A DNA stretch of 64,000 nucleotides from NCBI GenBank assembly GCA_903857865.1, contig CAIOGO010000009.1:7419-71418 (forward strand), read 5' to 3'. Position numbers and translations under genes: made by a program. Below are positions 43,089 through 51,736 of the stretch, in pieces. Numbering within the stretch: the stretch's first letter is position 1; each line of letters opens with the position of its first letter. The notes beneath the pieces are model-generated. The model was not told the origin of the DNA, made no database searches, and saw nothing but the letters and a program-made list of their open reading frames with translations. The DNA is from an uncultured bacterium (GTDB lineage Bacteria; Bipolaricaulota; Bipolaricaulia; UBA7950; UBA9294).

Positions 43089-44047
43089 GAGGTCGTCCTC
43101 GTGCGGTGACGCGGCGCTTCTTTGTAGCGGGGTGACTGGCCGCGGTTCCACAGGGCGATGTCGACCTCGCGTGCGGTGACGTCGTGGCCCTTCGCGCGGA
43201 GGTTCTCGACGATCAACTCCACGGCGTGCAGGGCACAGGCGCGGATCTCCACCTCATTCTCGGATCCCGCTGGGAGGAGCTCGCCGCGCGCGATGCGCTC
43301 GACGAGGTCGGGTGCGTACGCGAGGATGCCGTCAAGCTGGAGCACGTGGGGCACGAGGTTGTCGGCGAAGATGGTGAGCGCGTTCAGGTCCTCGAATTGC
43401 CCGAAGCTGCGGCCGCCGAAGGCGAGCGCGAGGTCGGAGACGAGGATCTGAGCGCGTTTGTAGAACGGGACCTCATCTCCTCGGTAGATCGAGACGTCGT
43501 GGAACAGTGGCTGCCGGTCGAGGAGCGACACGAGTCGCGCCGCGGAGGCATCGGCTTTCTCGACGAGAGCCGTGAAGGATCCGCCGAATCGGTCGTGGAG
43601 GTTGCGCCCGAGGTCATTCCACGCCTGGGCGAAGAGCGCCATCAGGTCTGCGATCGGCGGAGTCGAGAGGTCCTGGCCGAACAGCCGCGCGCATCCGGCG
43701 GGAGTGAATGCGGCCATCTCGCTTGAGGTCAAAGGCCCCTCGGTGCGAAAGCGTTCGGTCAGCGATTGAGCGATCGTGCCGTAGCCCGAGTGTCCCGGAC
43801 GTTTGGCGAGGTACGGGAAGTAGCCCGACCCGAAGTTGACCGCGTCGAGCGTCACGAGGTAGGTCACGGTGTCGTACGGCCGTCCGCGGAAGTGGAGAAC
43901 GTCGTCGTAGACGGGTGTCTGGAGGGGAAGAGACGCGAGATCCCCCGCGTATCCAGCGATCGCGCTCTCCACGATGCGCACGCGCTGCGCTTGGCCGGCA
44001 ACATCTCGGCAGCGCCGGCGTATGCGGTCGAACACTCCGTCCTCCAT
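43082..44047 (-). CDS. queuosine salvage protein, Qng1 (DUF2419) family
   Basis: 321 aa. Family signatures: V-T-L-D-A-V-N-F-G-S-G-Y-F-P (the D-x-x-N-F core), V-P-F-Y-K-R-A-Q-I-L-V-S-D-L, and L-T-I-F-A-D-N-L-V-P-H-V-L. Members are N-glycosidases that release queuine from queuosine 5'-phosphate, recycling the tRNA modification base; bacterial forms are patchily distributed. I see no ribosome site before the ATG. It is monocistronic; no tgt or queuine transporter lies nearby. Confidence 0.85.
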   Translation of the reverse strand: MEDGVFDRIRRRCRDVAGQAQRVRIVESAIAGYAGDLASLPLQTPVYDDVLHFRGRPYDTVTYLVTLDAVNFGSGYFPYLAKRPGHSGYGTIAQSLTERFRTEGPLTSSEMAAFTPAGCARLFGQDLSTPPIADLMALFAQAWNDLGRNLHDRFGGSFTALVEKADASAARLVSLLDRQPLFHDVSIYRGDEVPFYKRAQILVSDLALAFGGRSFGQFEDLNALTIFADNLVPHVLQLDGILAYAPDLVERIARGELLPAGSENEVEIRACALHAVELIVENLRAKGHDVTAREVDIALWNRGQSPRYKEAPRHRTRTTSY

Positions 44048-44145
44048 GAAATGAGAGTACCCGACGGACGGGCTGGAGATCGCTTCGCTGCCCGCCCCAG
44101 CCTCGATACGATGATCGGCGGGAAACGTACGCTAAGGGGGACGAC

Positions 44146-44562
44146 ATGAAGTGGATCTTGTTCGGCTGCGTTGTCGGTGGAATCGTCGGCTTGGCTCTCG
44201 GAATTCCGATGGAGACTCAGACTCATCTCGTTCCCCTAGCTGACGTAGGGGCGCTCGCCTCGGCGGCTTCGCGAACTTCGGCGGAGCTTGACGCTCGGCT
44301 CTTCGTCCTGCTTCTGCCTCGCGGCGCGGGCGCTGTCGTGCTGCGCGCGATGCCGAGGTCGGAGTGGGGGTCATTCCAGGTTCGCGCCGTCAGCTGGGAG
44401 GTCATCGAGCGCGAGATGCTGGCCGCGACCGTCGTGCAACCGGCGATCACTCCCGCCGACGCGGCCGGAATCGCGCCGGACCTGTCCGCTCTCCTCAAGC
44501 GTGCCATCAACGAGGCGAGCGGGTTCGAGGTTTTCCCCGACGTTCCCTTGCCGAACCTGTAG
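44146..44562 (+). CDS. small membrane-anchored protein of unknown function
   Basis: 138 aa. One N-terminal hydrophobic segment (about 2-20) resembles an uncleaved signal-anchor. The rest is soluble, with a central L-F-V-L-L-L-P strand and a helical C-terminus. A G-rich ribosome site (GGGGG) lies seven bases before the ATG. It diverges from the queuosine gene and ends at the hairpin at 44587-44620. No family recognised. Confidence 0.6.
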   Translation: MKWILFGCVVGGIVGLALGIPMETQTHLVPLADVGALASAASRTSAELDARLFVLLLPRGAGAVVLRAMPRSEWGSFQVRAVSWEVIEREMLAATVVQPAITPADAAGIAPDLSALLKRAINEASGFEVFPDVPLPNL

Positions 44563-44586
44563 GCAGGAGCGTGAAGGCAAGAGGAA

Positions 44587-44620
44587 AGTCGTCCGCGTCG
44601 CTTTTGCGGGCGGGACGACT
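44587..44620. terminator. bidirectional terminator-like hairpin
   Basis: AGTCGTCC (44587-44594) and GGACGACT (44613-44620) pair perfectly, and the flanking AG-rich/CT-rich bases extend the stem. It sits in the 84-bp gap between the convergent unknown gene and the coiled-coil gene. Confidence 0.6.
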
Positions 44621-44646
44621 CTCCTTGCTCAGCTTGGCGCGCTCCT

Positions 44647-45876
44647 TTAGTTCGAGCAGGGCTCGCAGGGCTCAGCCGGTTCGGCCGGCTCCGCCGGCTG
44701 CGCAGGCTTGGATCGTTGCGAGCGCCGGAAAGGATCGAAGTTCGGACCCAGCGGATCGGAATCCGGTCCCGGGATGTCGCCACAGCCGCAGCCGTGCTTC
44801 GACTTCCGCGATTTCATCTGCATCTGCATCTGAGACTGTAGATTGTCGAAGTGCTGGCGAGTCATCTCGGCAGCCAGGTAGTCCGGCATGCCCGAATCGA
44901 CGAGCGTCTTGTAGAAGCTCGCGAAAGCCTGCGCCGTCGCCTGGACCTGCTCCGGCGAGTAGACGCTCTCGTGCATCCCGCGCATGAGGTGAGGGATCCG
45001 ATCCGACACGACGTCGAGCATCTCGCGGATGCCTTCGATGCCTTCCACCTCGAGCTCCTCTGCGGCGTCGTCGAGAGCCTCCTCGCGCGCCTCCAGCTCT
45101 TCCTCGATCTGCTCCAAGCGCTCCTCCTGCCGTTCAAGACGCGTCTCCATCTCCTCTTGGGCGCGCTCGACCTTCTCACGCTCTCGCTCGAGCTTCTCGC
45201 GCTCGCGTTCGAGGGCTTCGCGCTCTCGCTCGAGGCGCTCCCTTTCCTTCTCCAGCCTTCCCGCCGACTCCGCGCCGTTTCGCCTTTCCAGATCAACCAT
45301 GTCCTCTCCTCCCTTGTCTACGCGGTGTTCACCATGCTGGGCCCAGCGCGGGCGACCCCTTTCGATGGGCGCCCGCGCCGACTCAGCGGCCTCGGCGCTG
45401 CAACTCGCGAAGCTCTCCACGAACGAACTCGCCGCGGCAGGCGGCGTCCCGGCCGCCCGCTGAATGTGAATCGCTGACTCCATCTCTTCAGCCAGCGCGA
45501 CGACGGCCGCCGTCTTGTCTCCCACGGCGCCCTCGGCCAGTCTCCACGCGTCGTTGCGGGTCATGCCCGCTTCTGTGAGGCGGCGGATGAGGGCCGCGAT
45601 GGCGTCGGCGTGGGCGCGCGGGACGGACACATCCGTCCCGGCGAGGCCGGCGAGAAGGGTTCCCGCTTCCTGGCTCGAGAAGCCGTCCTCCACCAGCCGT
45701 TCGTAGAAGGCGGCGAGACTCATTGCGCGCGCGGTTGTCAGGGGTCGGTCGCCGCGGGCCGCAAGCTCGCGGACCCGCTCCTCCGCGATCCCGGCGACGC
45801 GAAGCACGGCGCCCGCTGTACCGGCGCGCTCAAGCGGCACACCCAACGTCACTGTGCGTCCTTCGGCGTCTCGCAT
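44647..45876 (-). CDS. coiled-coil protein co-transcribed with sigma/anti-sigma, unknown function
   Basis: 409 aa from the ATG at 45876, after GGAGGG; it overlaps the anti-sigma gene by 28 bases in another frame. The N-terminal part (1-180) is helical. A highly charged coiled coil (about 205-280) is built of R-E-R-E-x-L-E/K heptads. The C-terminus has H-G-C-G-C-G and a P-A-E-P-A-E-P tail ending C-E-P-C-S-N. A similar helix pair (F-Y-E-R-L-V-E-D-G and F-Y-K-T-L-V-D-S-G) occurs in both halves. An internal ATG at 45300 has its own strong GGGAGGAGAGG site, so a 217-aa short form may also be made. Confidence 0.7.
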   Translation of the reverse strand: MRDAEGRTVTLGVPLERAGTAGAVLRVAGIAEERVRELAARGDRPLTTARAMSLAAFYERLVEDGFSSQEAGTLLAGLAGTDVSVPRAHADAIAALIRRLTEAGMTRNDAWRLAEGAVGDKTAAVVALAEEMESAIHIQRAAGTPPAAASSFVESFASCSAEAAESARAPIERGRPRWAQHGEHRVDKGGEDMVDLERRNGAESAGRLEKERERLEREREALEREREKLEREREKVERAQEEMETRLERQEERLEQIEEELEAREEALDDAAEELEVEGIEGIREMLDVVSDRIPHLMRGMHESVYSPEQVQATAQAFASFYKTLVDSGMPDYLAAEMTRQHFDNLQSQMQMQMKSRKSKHGCGCGDIPGPDSDPLGPNFDPFRRSQRSKPAQPAEPAEPAEPCEPCSN

Positions 45877-46247
45877 TCTTCCCTCCGCTGGGTTCCGACG
45901 ATGCGAACGTTGTGTCCCATCACGCGCAGGCTGGCACGCACCGGGGAGCCGGGGCGCCTCGCATTCACGCCAAGTCGGAACCCAACGAGGAAGGATCCGA
46001 TGTCCACGTTCGCCGTGTCGCGGAAGCCCGCCCTGGTCATCACGCGGCGCCACACGCGCTGCCGAACGCCCGGCATGCTTGCCGACGTCGCTCCAACGGC
46101 CTGGCGAACCCACACGATTTCGGCTAGCTCGAGACGGCACGCCCCGCACGATTGGACGTGCGCGGCAACCGCCCCAGCGTCGGCAACGCCGAGCTTCCCG
46201 GTGACGTACCAGGGCAACAACTCGATAGTCCTCTCGCAGTCCGTCAT
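45849..46247 (-). CDS. zinc-finger anti-sigma factor (zf-HC2/ZAS type)
   Basis: 132 aa. The N-terminal zinc-binding anti-sigma domain has an early D-C followed by H-V-Q-S-C-G-A-C, the H-x3-C-x2-C motif. No membrane helix follows, so it is cytoplasmic. A C-terminal beta-rich part may sense the signal or contact the coiled-coil partner. Its ATG overlaps the sigma-factor stop (ATGA), the classic arrangement for a cognate pair. Confidence 0.85.
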   Translation of the reverse strand: MTDCERTIELLPWYVTGKLGVADAGAVAAHVQSCGACRLELAEIVWVRQAVGATSASMPGVRQRVWRRVMTRAGFRDTANVDIGSFLVGFRLGVNARRPGSPVRASLRVMGHNVRIVGTQRREECETPKDAQ

Positions 46248-46750
46248 AGGAGTTCCTTGGCAAGGGCCTTCCGTGCGTAGAACAGGCGTGACTTCACTGT
46301 TCCCTCCGGGATGCCGAGCACGGCGGCCGCGTCAGCCAGGCTCATCTCTTCGAAGAAGACGAGGTGAAGCACTTCTTGCTGCTCCGGACTCAGCGTCTGC
46401 AGCGCCCGCGTGACGCGCACGTCAATCTCTGCCGCCTCGGCCGGATCGGGCTCCCCCTTAGGGTCCTCGGGAAGCCGTTCCCCCTTCTTTTCGCGACGGA
46501 GAAGACTGTGCGCTTGGTTTCGTGCGATGCCCAGAATCCACGTCGTGGCCTTCGACGCGCCACGGAAACTCGCGGCGTTCTTCCATACGGTGAGCATGGT
46601 CTCTTGCAGCACCTCCTCAGCGAGATGGGCGTTGCGCACGAGCGAGATCGAGAAGCGGTAGACCCGCTCGGCATGTCGGTCGTACAGCTCGCGGAACGCC
46701 TGTCGATCCGCTCGGCCGACGGCGCGCAGCAAGGCTTCATCGGTCTTCAC
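46244..46750 (-). CDS. ECF-type RNA polymerase sigma factor
   Basis: 168 aa. Region 2 (about 20-85) includes L-Y-D-R-H-A-E-R-V-Y-R-F, Q-E-T-M-L-T-V-W and the promoter-melting segment. Region 4 (about 115-165) holds the helix-turn-helix A-A-A-V-L-G-I-P-E-G-T-V-K-S-R-L. No region 1.1 or 3. It is first in the sigma - anti-sigma - coiled-coil operon, which is probably autoregulated, though I could not identify its promoter motif. Confidence 0.93.
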   Translation of the reverse strand: MKTDEALLRAVGRADRQAFRELYDRHAERVYRFSISLVRNAHLAEEVLQETMLTVWKNAASFRGASKATTWILGIARNQAHSLLRREKKGERLPEDPKGEPDPAEAAEIDVRVTRALQTLSPEQQEVLHLVFFEEMSLADAAAVLGIPEGTVKSRLFYARKALAKELL

Positions 46751-46915
46751 GCGTTGTCCCTCATCGCGTCGTCAACTCCTCCGACTTCGTTCTTCTACTG
46801 CATGAGTGCCCGACCGGGCGCGTTCGGTTCATCGCCGGTGCCGCGGTGTCTCTCCGGCCGAAGGCACGATGTGGGCGGGGTCGTCCCTGCCGCAATGGTC
46901 CGGCCCCAGCTGGGC

Positions 46916-47155
46916 CTACCCCCCTCCGACAGGGGGGAACAGGGCGACGCGGTCGCCGTCGGCCAAGCGTACGGCGCGATCATGGTGGATCCGCCCGTTG
47001 ACGATCGCGAGGTGCACGAGATCCGGCTGGATCCCAAGATGCGAGAGAAGGTCGGAGAGCGTCGCTCCTTCTGCCAGCGGCACGGAGAGCGCGTCGCCGG
47101 ACGAGCGGACCGACTCAGCGCGGAGTCCGGCGTAGAGTCGAACCTCGATGTTCAT
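46916..47155 (-). CDS. MoaD/ThiS-type sulfur-carrier protein
   Basis: 79 aa from the ATG at 47155, which overlaps the previous stop (ATGA). Beta-grasp fold pattern with the exposed C-terminal P-P-V-G-G-G, the di-glycine tail that is adenylated and thiocarboxylated. Next to a tungsten-type oxidoreductase it most likely supplies sulfur for molybdopterin/tungstopterin (MoaD role), rather than thiazole; other cofactor genes are absent here. Confidence 0.85.
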   Translation of the reverse strand: MNIEVRLYAGLRAESVRSSGDALSVPLAEGATLSDLLSHLGIQPDLVHLAIVNGRIHHDRAVRLADGDRVALFPPVGGG

Positions 47156-47436
47156 TGATCTGCCGCCTTCGGCCGGAAGTACCACTTGTACAGGAGCTGC
47201 ATGTCGTCGGGAAAGAGCCCGAGGCGCGCCTCGTCCTCGACCGGGCTCGAGAGGTCGGCGTAGCGGCCGTCGACGAACAGGTTGCTGCCGAGCTCCTCGA
47301 CGGGGACGCCGAGGCGGGCGACGACCGATCCCACCGTGTCGGCGGGGCAGTAAGGGACGTCGACGATCGACTCCGATCGCGGATCCGCATCCGCTGCGAA
47401 ACGCCTTAGCTTCCCGTACAAGTGGACGTGGAGCAT
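47152..47436 (-). CDS. ubiquitin-like (MoaD-related) protein without a di-glycine tail
   Basis: 94 aa. The strand/helix pattern (V-H-L-Y-G-K-L-R-R-F at the start, then D-T-V-G-S-V-V-A-R-L-G-V) matches the MoaD/ThiS beta-grasp fold. The C-terminus ends F-R-P-K-A-A-D-Q and lacks the Gly-Gly needed for sulfur transfer. It sits between the oxidoreductase and the true MoaD-like gene, so it may be a structural partner or chaperone of the enzyme. No clear ribosome site before the ATG. Confidence 0.65.
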   Translation of the reverse strand: MLHVHLYGKLRRFAADADPRSESIVDVPYCPADTVGSVVARLGVPVEELGSNLFVDGRYADLSSPVEDEARLGLFPDDMQLLYKWYFRPKAADQ

Positions 47437-47444
47437 GGAAAGAT

Positions 47445-47468
47445 GGGCCGGACCCGGCGGCCCGGCCC
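47445..47468 (-). promoter_or_regulatory. hairpin between oxidoreductase and ubiquitin-like gene
   Basis: GGGCCGG / CCGGCCC arms (47445-47451, 47462-47468) with a GC-rich loop, filling most of the 39-base gap after the oxidoreductase stop and abutting the next start codon. It could hold back translation or transcription of the small genes. Confidence 0.5.
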
Positions 47469-47475
47469 AAGAGCG

Positions 47476-49221
47476 CTACTTCGCGAACACCCTGTCGATC
47501 TCGCTGTCCGCGATGTCCCAGACCGTGTTGTGCGGCGGCAAGGGCTCGCGCGACATGAACTCCGGGAGCCGATCGTCGACGGCCGTGAATCCAGCCTTAC
47601 GGTTGAAGTCCAGCTCGAGGTCGAGCACCGCCTTGCCGATTCGCCCGACGTCGTCCATCGTCCACTTCGTCCCGAGGACACCCGAGCACTCTTCGACCAC
47701 GCCTTCGAATCCCGAGGCGATGTCGAGGATGGCGAACGCGATGAACAGGCAGTGGCCCGTCGTGTCGATGAAGCCGGTCGCGTACTGGAAGTTGCGCGCC
47801 AGCTCGGTCTTCTTCGAGTCGAGTGGGTCGAGCTTTCCGGAGACTCCGAGAATCTCGGGTGCGATCGTGTAGCCCGACGTGTGGTCGGCGCCCATGGTCG
47901 ACACGGCGTAGGTCATGCCGATGCCCTTGACCGCGCGCGGCTCGTAGGCCGGCATGCTCTGGCCCTTCACGTGCGGCACGCGGGGGACGCCGAACGCCCG
48001 CCCGGTGACCACGGCACCGTTGCCGAGGATTCGGCCGAGCGGGGTGGCCTTGCCGATCTCGTGGACAAGCTCAATCGCCCGCTTCCCGTCTCCGAACGCC
48101 CACAGTCCGCCCTCCGCCGCTACGGCAAGCGTGCCGCCGATCTCGATTGTGTCGAGGCCGTACTCGTTGCAGAGGAGATTGAGCTCTGCGATCTGGTCCA
48201 GATCGCTGATCCCGCAGTCGGCGCCGAAGGCCCAATCGGACTCGTACTCGATGCACGACGTGTGCTCGCTTCCGTCCGGGCGGTGCCACGTGTTGGAGCA
48301 GGCGATGATGCACCCGGGCGAGCAGGGATGGTTGTACAGCTCGCGTCCCAAGCGCTCCTTGTTCCCGGCGAAGATGGCCTCGCCGGCGATCTTCGTCGCG
48401 CCCTCGAATCGGCCCTCGCGGAAGTTGCGCGTCGGCAGGCCGCCGGCCTCGTTCAGGATGTTGACGAGGACCGCCGTGCCGTAGGTGTTGAGGGCGCCCT
48501 TCGGCTTGGTGATCGCGTGCTCGCCGAGAGCGGCGGCCAGCTTCTTGCGGCCGGCGTCGAAGGTGGCCTTGTCCGCGATGGGAACGTCTGCGGCCCCCGA
48601 GTCGTTGACGACGATGGCCTTGAGCCCCTTGCTCCCGAGGACGGCGCCCAGTCCGCCGCGCCCGGCGTAGCGCGTGGGGCGCCCTTCCCGGTCCGTGAAG
48701 CAGATCCCGGCCGCTCCCATTCGGCGCTCGCCCGCGACCCCGATGGAGCAGACATCGACGTGATCCTTGCCCCCGAACCGCTCGGCGAGGGCGGGGACGA
48801 CGTCCGACAGCTTCTTTCCCGTCCACGCGTCGGCCGACTCGAATGCCGCTCCTTTCGCGTCCACCTTCAGGAGCCAGAATCGGCCGTCTTGCGGCTGACC
48901 CTCGACGACAAGGGCGCGGATTCCCAGGCGCGCCAGGCGGCGGCCCCAGCCGGTGCCGGAGTTCGCTTCCTTGATGCCTCCGGTGAGCGGCGACTTCCCA
49001 CCGACGGAGATGCGCGACGACGTCGGGGCGGGCGTTCCGGTGACAATGCCCGGCGAGAAGACGACCTTGTTGTTCGGGCCAAGAGGGTGACACGTTGCTG
49101 GCACCTCGTCGTGCACGATGCTCGAGGTCAGCCACCGGCCCGCTCGGTTCTTGTACGAAGAAGGCACGGGCTCGAATCTCGCCGTGCGGTCAGCCATATT
49201 GACCCGCAGAATTCGTTCCAT
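47476..49221 (-). CDS. aldehyde ferredoxin oxidoreductase (tungstopterin family)
   Basis: 581 aa from the ATG at 49221, preceded by CGGGAG; an ATG nine codons upstream lacks such a site. The N-terminal domain has the family pattern (G-P-N-N-K-V-V-F-S-P-G, S-R-I-S-V-G-G-K-S-P). The Fe-S/cofactor region reads C-S-P-G-C-I-I-A-C-S-N (three ligands), with the fourth Cys probably in T-G-H-C-L-F. Length fits AOR enzymes (about 580-620). It oxidises aldehydes to acids with ferredoxin as acceptor; the true aldehyde is unknown. Two ubiquitin-like genes follow in the same operon. Confidence 0.9.
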   Translation of the reverse strand: MERILRVNMADRTARFEPVPSSYKNRAGRWLTSSIVHDEVPATCHPLGPNNKVVFSPGIVTGTPAPTSSRISVGGKSPLTGGIKEANSGTGWGRRLARLGIRALVVEGQPQDGRFWLLKVDAKGAAFESADAWTGKKLSDVVPALAERFGGKDHVDVCSIGVAGERRMGAAGICFTDREGRPTRYAGRGGLGAVLGSKGLKAIVVNDSGAADVPIADKATFDAGRKKLAAALGEHAITKPKGALNTYGTAVLVNILNEAGGLPTRNFREGRFEGATKIAGEAIFAGNKERLGRELYNHPCSPGCIIACSNTWHRPDGSEHTSCIEYESDWAFGADCGISDLDQIAELNLLCNEYGLDTIEIGGTLAVAAEGGLWAFGDGKRAIELVHEIGKATPLGRILGNGAVVTGRAFGVPRVPHVKGQSMPAYEPRAVKGIGMTYAVSTMGADHTSGYTIAPEILGVSGKLDPLDSKKTELARNFQYATGFIDTTGHCLFIAFAILDIASGFEGVVEECSGVLGTKWTMDDVGRIGKAVLDLELDFNRKAGFTAVDDRLPEFMSREPLPPHNTVWDIADSEIDRVFAK

Positions 49222-49363
49222 CCACACTCCCGTTTCCCCGGGATCCATGCCGGAGAGCGCTCAGGTCTACCACGTCGCGGCCCTGGATGTCAACGGCCGC
49301 GGCGCGCGGCGCGTTCTCTCGTTGGAACCGAACGCGTGCGACGCTACCGTGCGCAGACGACGC

Positions 49364-51736
49364 TCACTCCTCCAGGATGCCAACTGCGATGCCGAGCGCG
49401 CTCCCCAGGCGTTCGAGGGATTCGGGCAGCGCCGCGCCAAGGTCCGCTGCCTTGGCATCGCGCCATCGGCGGGCGAGATCGAGGTAGCCATTCTGCGCGC
49501 GCCACAAGTTGACGTTCTGCGCCAATGCGCGGACGAGCTCCACGGCGCGGGCGAACGGATCGCAGGTGGCCGCGTCCGCGGCAGCGAGTTCCCGTTCGAT
49601 GGCGTCGGTCAGGCGGCGCGCGACGAGAGGCCCATCGACAGGAACCGACGCGGCCTGGGCCTGCCGCAGCAGGCGCTCGATGCGCGGGACGTCGAGAGGC
49701 GCACTCGCGGCCAGGGAGAGCAGTCTGCGGTGGACGGTGCACGCCGCGAATCCGCGGAGATGGATCGGGATTGAAGAGCCTGGCTCGTCGAGAAGCGCGA
49801 GGACGGAGATCGCGCGCTCCGCTTGCTCGGTCGCGGCCGCGGCCACCGCGGTGAGGAAGTCCCACCGCTCGGCGGGCGAGAGGATCCCGGCGACGTCGTT
49901 GGGTGGCGGGAACGTCGATGCGATCCTGTCCGAGACGGCAGCGGCGTCGCCGCGATCGAACAGGTCACCGAGCACGGGAAGGAACGCCGAAGCGTCCAGG
50001 CCCGAGGCGAGGCGAGCGCCCAGGCGGACGTCGTCCGCCGCGCTGAGGACGGCGTAGAGGATCTCCCGAACCTGCCCCGTCCTTCGGACTGTGACACGCG
50101 CCAGACCGGCAACGAGGCGCTCCGCCTCTCGTGTTCGTCGCACTTCCACCAGCGGAGTGACGGCGTGACCCCGCGATGCGGGGAGCGCATCGTGTCCGAA
50201 CAGCTCAGCCACGGCGAATCGTGCGGCGGCCCGCGGCGCGCCGACGGTGGATGGTCGGACGTGACGATCGAAGACGCTGCGTCCGTCTCCCTGCGCGGGG
50301 TCGTTGCTCTTCGCCTTCTCGAGTTCGGCGAGGAACACCGCCTCGGTCCCGTCCCCGGCGAGCTGTTCGGCGAACTCGATCGCTCGTCCGGTGTACCGCA
50401 GGATCTGGATCGCCTCGATGCCGGCGAGGTCGGCGAAATACCAGCCGCAGCTCGTCGCGGCGAGCAACGCGTGGCGCTGCATCTCGAGAAGTGTGAGCGC
50501 GTCGACGCGCTCGTCGGGCGCGAGCGCGGGCGGCGCGAGGCGGGCGAAGAACGCGTCGACCGATTCAGGTGCGGGGTCCAGAACGACGTCGATGTACCCA
50601 TCCCGCGCGGCCCACGGATCGCGGAACAGCGCGCCGGCGCGCGCGGCGAAGAGGCCGTCTACCCTACTCTGCAGAGTGTCCACCGCGGCGCGCAGGGGGG
50701 CGCGCCACGCTTGATTCCACCCCGGCCGGTTGTCGGTCGTGCACCCGCAGTCGGAGCGCCATCGCTCGACGCCGTGCGGACAACTCCACGATGTGCTTGG
50801 CGCGATCTGCGCTTCGTGCGTCGGCGGATTCTTCTCGAGCCACTCCCCATAGTTCGTGAGGCGCACGTCCTTTCTCGCCTCGATGCGGTCGAGGACGTAG
50901 GCGAGCGCCATCTCGCCGAACCGGTGGTGATGACCGTACGTCTCGCCGTCGGTGGCGATGTGCACGAGTCCCCCGGCGTCGCCGCGGAACCCGCCGAGCA
51001 GGCGTGCGAGGAAGCGGTCGCCGTTCTTGAGAAGGTCGCCGAACGAGACGCCGTGGGCGATGGCCCCGTCGTAGACGAAGATGGCGATGTCTGCGCCCGA
51101 CGGCAGGCGGACAACGTACGGCATCGTCGTGTCGACGGAGGCGGCGTCCACGGGTTGCCACGCCTCGCTCCCGAGTCGACGCACGCGGCGAACTTGGTGC
51201 GGCGCGAGGATGGTGAATCCAATTCCCTGGTGGGCGATGACCTCGAGCGTTTCGAGGTCGACGGCCGTCTCGGGCATCCACAACCCCTCGGGTCGGCGAC
51301 GGAATCGATGCTCGAAGTCGCGGATGCCCCAGACCACCTGCGTCGTCTTGTCTCTGCGGGACGCGAGCGGAAGGATCGCGTGACCGTAGGCTTGGGCGAT
51401 GGCCGACCCGTGGCCGGAGAACCTCGCCTGGCTGTCAACGTCTGCATCGAGGATGGCGCGGTAGACGTTGACGTCGGCCGTCTCCATCCACGAGAGGAGC
51501 GTCGGCCCCACGTTGAAACTCGTCCGCCCGTAGGTGCAGAGCGTGCGGCGGACGCGGCCCTCCGCGTCGAGAATGCGTGCCGCGGTGTTCGGCGCATAGC
51601 ACTCGGCCGCGATGCGCTCGTTCCAGTCATGGAACGGGCTGGCCGAGTCCTGGACCTCGATCGTCTCGAGCCAAGGGTTCTCGCGCGGCGGCTGGTAGTA
51701 GTGGCCGTGGATGCAAATGGCGCGATCGCGGGTCAT
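49364..51736 (-). CDS. glycoside hydrolase family 57 protein (DUF3536 type)
   Basis: 790 aa. GH57 core at the N-terminus: [22 protein letters not shown] (nucleophile Glu region), and [11 protein letters not shown] long helical DUF3536 region fills the C-terminal half. GH57 enzymes include amylases, amylopullulanases and branching enzymes acting on alpha-glucans. It is coupled to glgB by a 4-bp overlap, which supports a role in glycogen turnover. Confidence 0.9.
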   Translation of the reverse strand: MTRDRAICIHGHYYQPPRENPWLETIEVQDSASPFHDWNERIAAECYAPNTAARILDAEGRVRRTLCTYGRTSFNVGPTLLSWMETADVNVYRAILDADVDSQARFSGHGSAIAQAYGHAILPLASRRDKTTQVVWGIRDFEHRFRRRPEGLWMPETAVDLETLEVIAHQGIGFTILAPHQVRRVRRLGSEAWQPVDAASVDTTMPYVVRLPSGADIAIFVYDGAIAHGVSFGDLLKNGDRFLARLLGGFRGDAGGLVHIATDGETYGHHHRFGEMALAYVLDRIEARKDVRLTNYGEWLEKNPPTHEAQIAPSTSWSCPHGVERWRSDCGCTTDNRPGWNQAWRAPLRAAVDTLQSRVDGLFAARAGALFRDPWAARDGYIDVVLDPAPESVDAFFARLAPPALAPDERVDALTLLEMQRHALLAATSCGWYFADLAGIEAIQILRYTGRAIEFAEQLAGDGTEAVFLAELEKAKSNDPAQGDGRSVFDRHVRPSTVGAPRAAARFAVAELFGHDALPASRGHAVTPLVEVRRTREAERLVAGLARVTVRRTGQVREILYAVLSAADDVRLGARLASGLDASAFLPVLGDLFDRGDAAAVSDRIASTFPPPNDVAGILSPAERWDFLTAVAAAATEQAERAISVLALLDEPGSSIPIHLRGFAACTVHRRLLSLAASAPLDVPRIERLLRQAQAASVPVDGPLVARRLTDAIERELAAADAATCDPFARAVELVRALAQNVNLWRAQNGYLDLARRWRDAKAADLGAALPESLERLGSALGIAVGILEE

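Noticed and set aside
45877-46263. N-terminal extension of the coiled-coil gene up to 46263
   Set aside because: The extra 129 codons overlap the anti-sigma gene out of frame and read as Arg-rich noise; the ATG at 45876 has a good ribosome site.
47422-49512. Plus-strand open frame of nearly 700 codons
   Set aside because: Antisense to the aldehyde ferredoxin oxidoreductase, whose Cys ligands and family motifs are intact.
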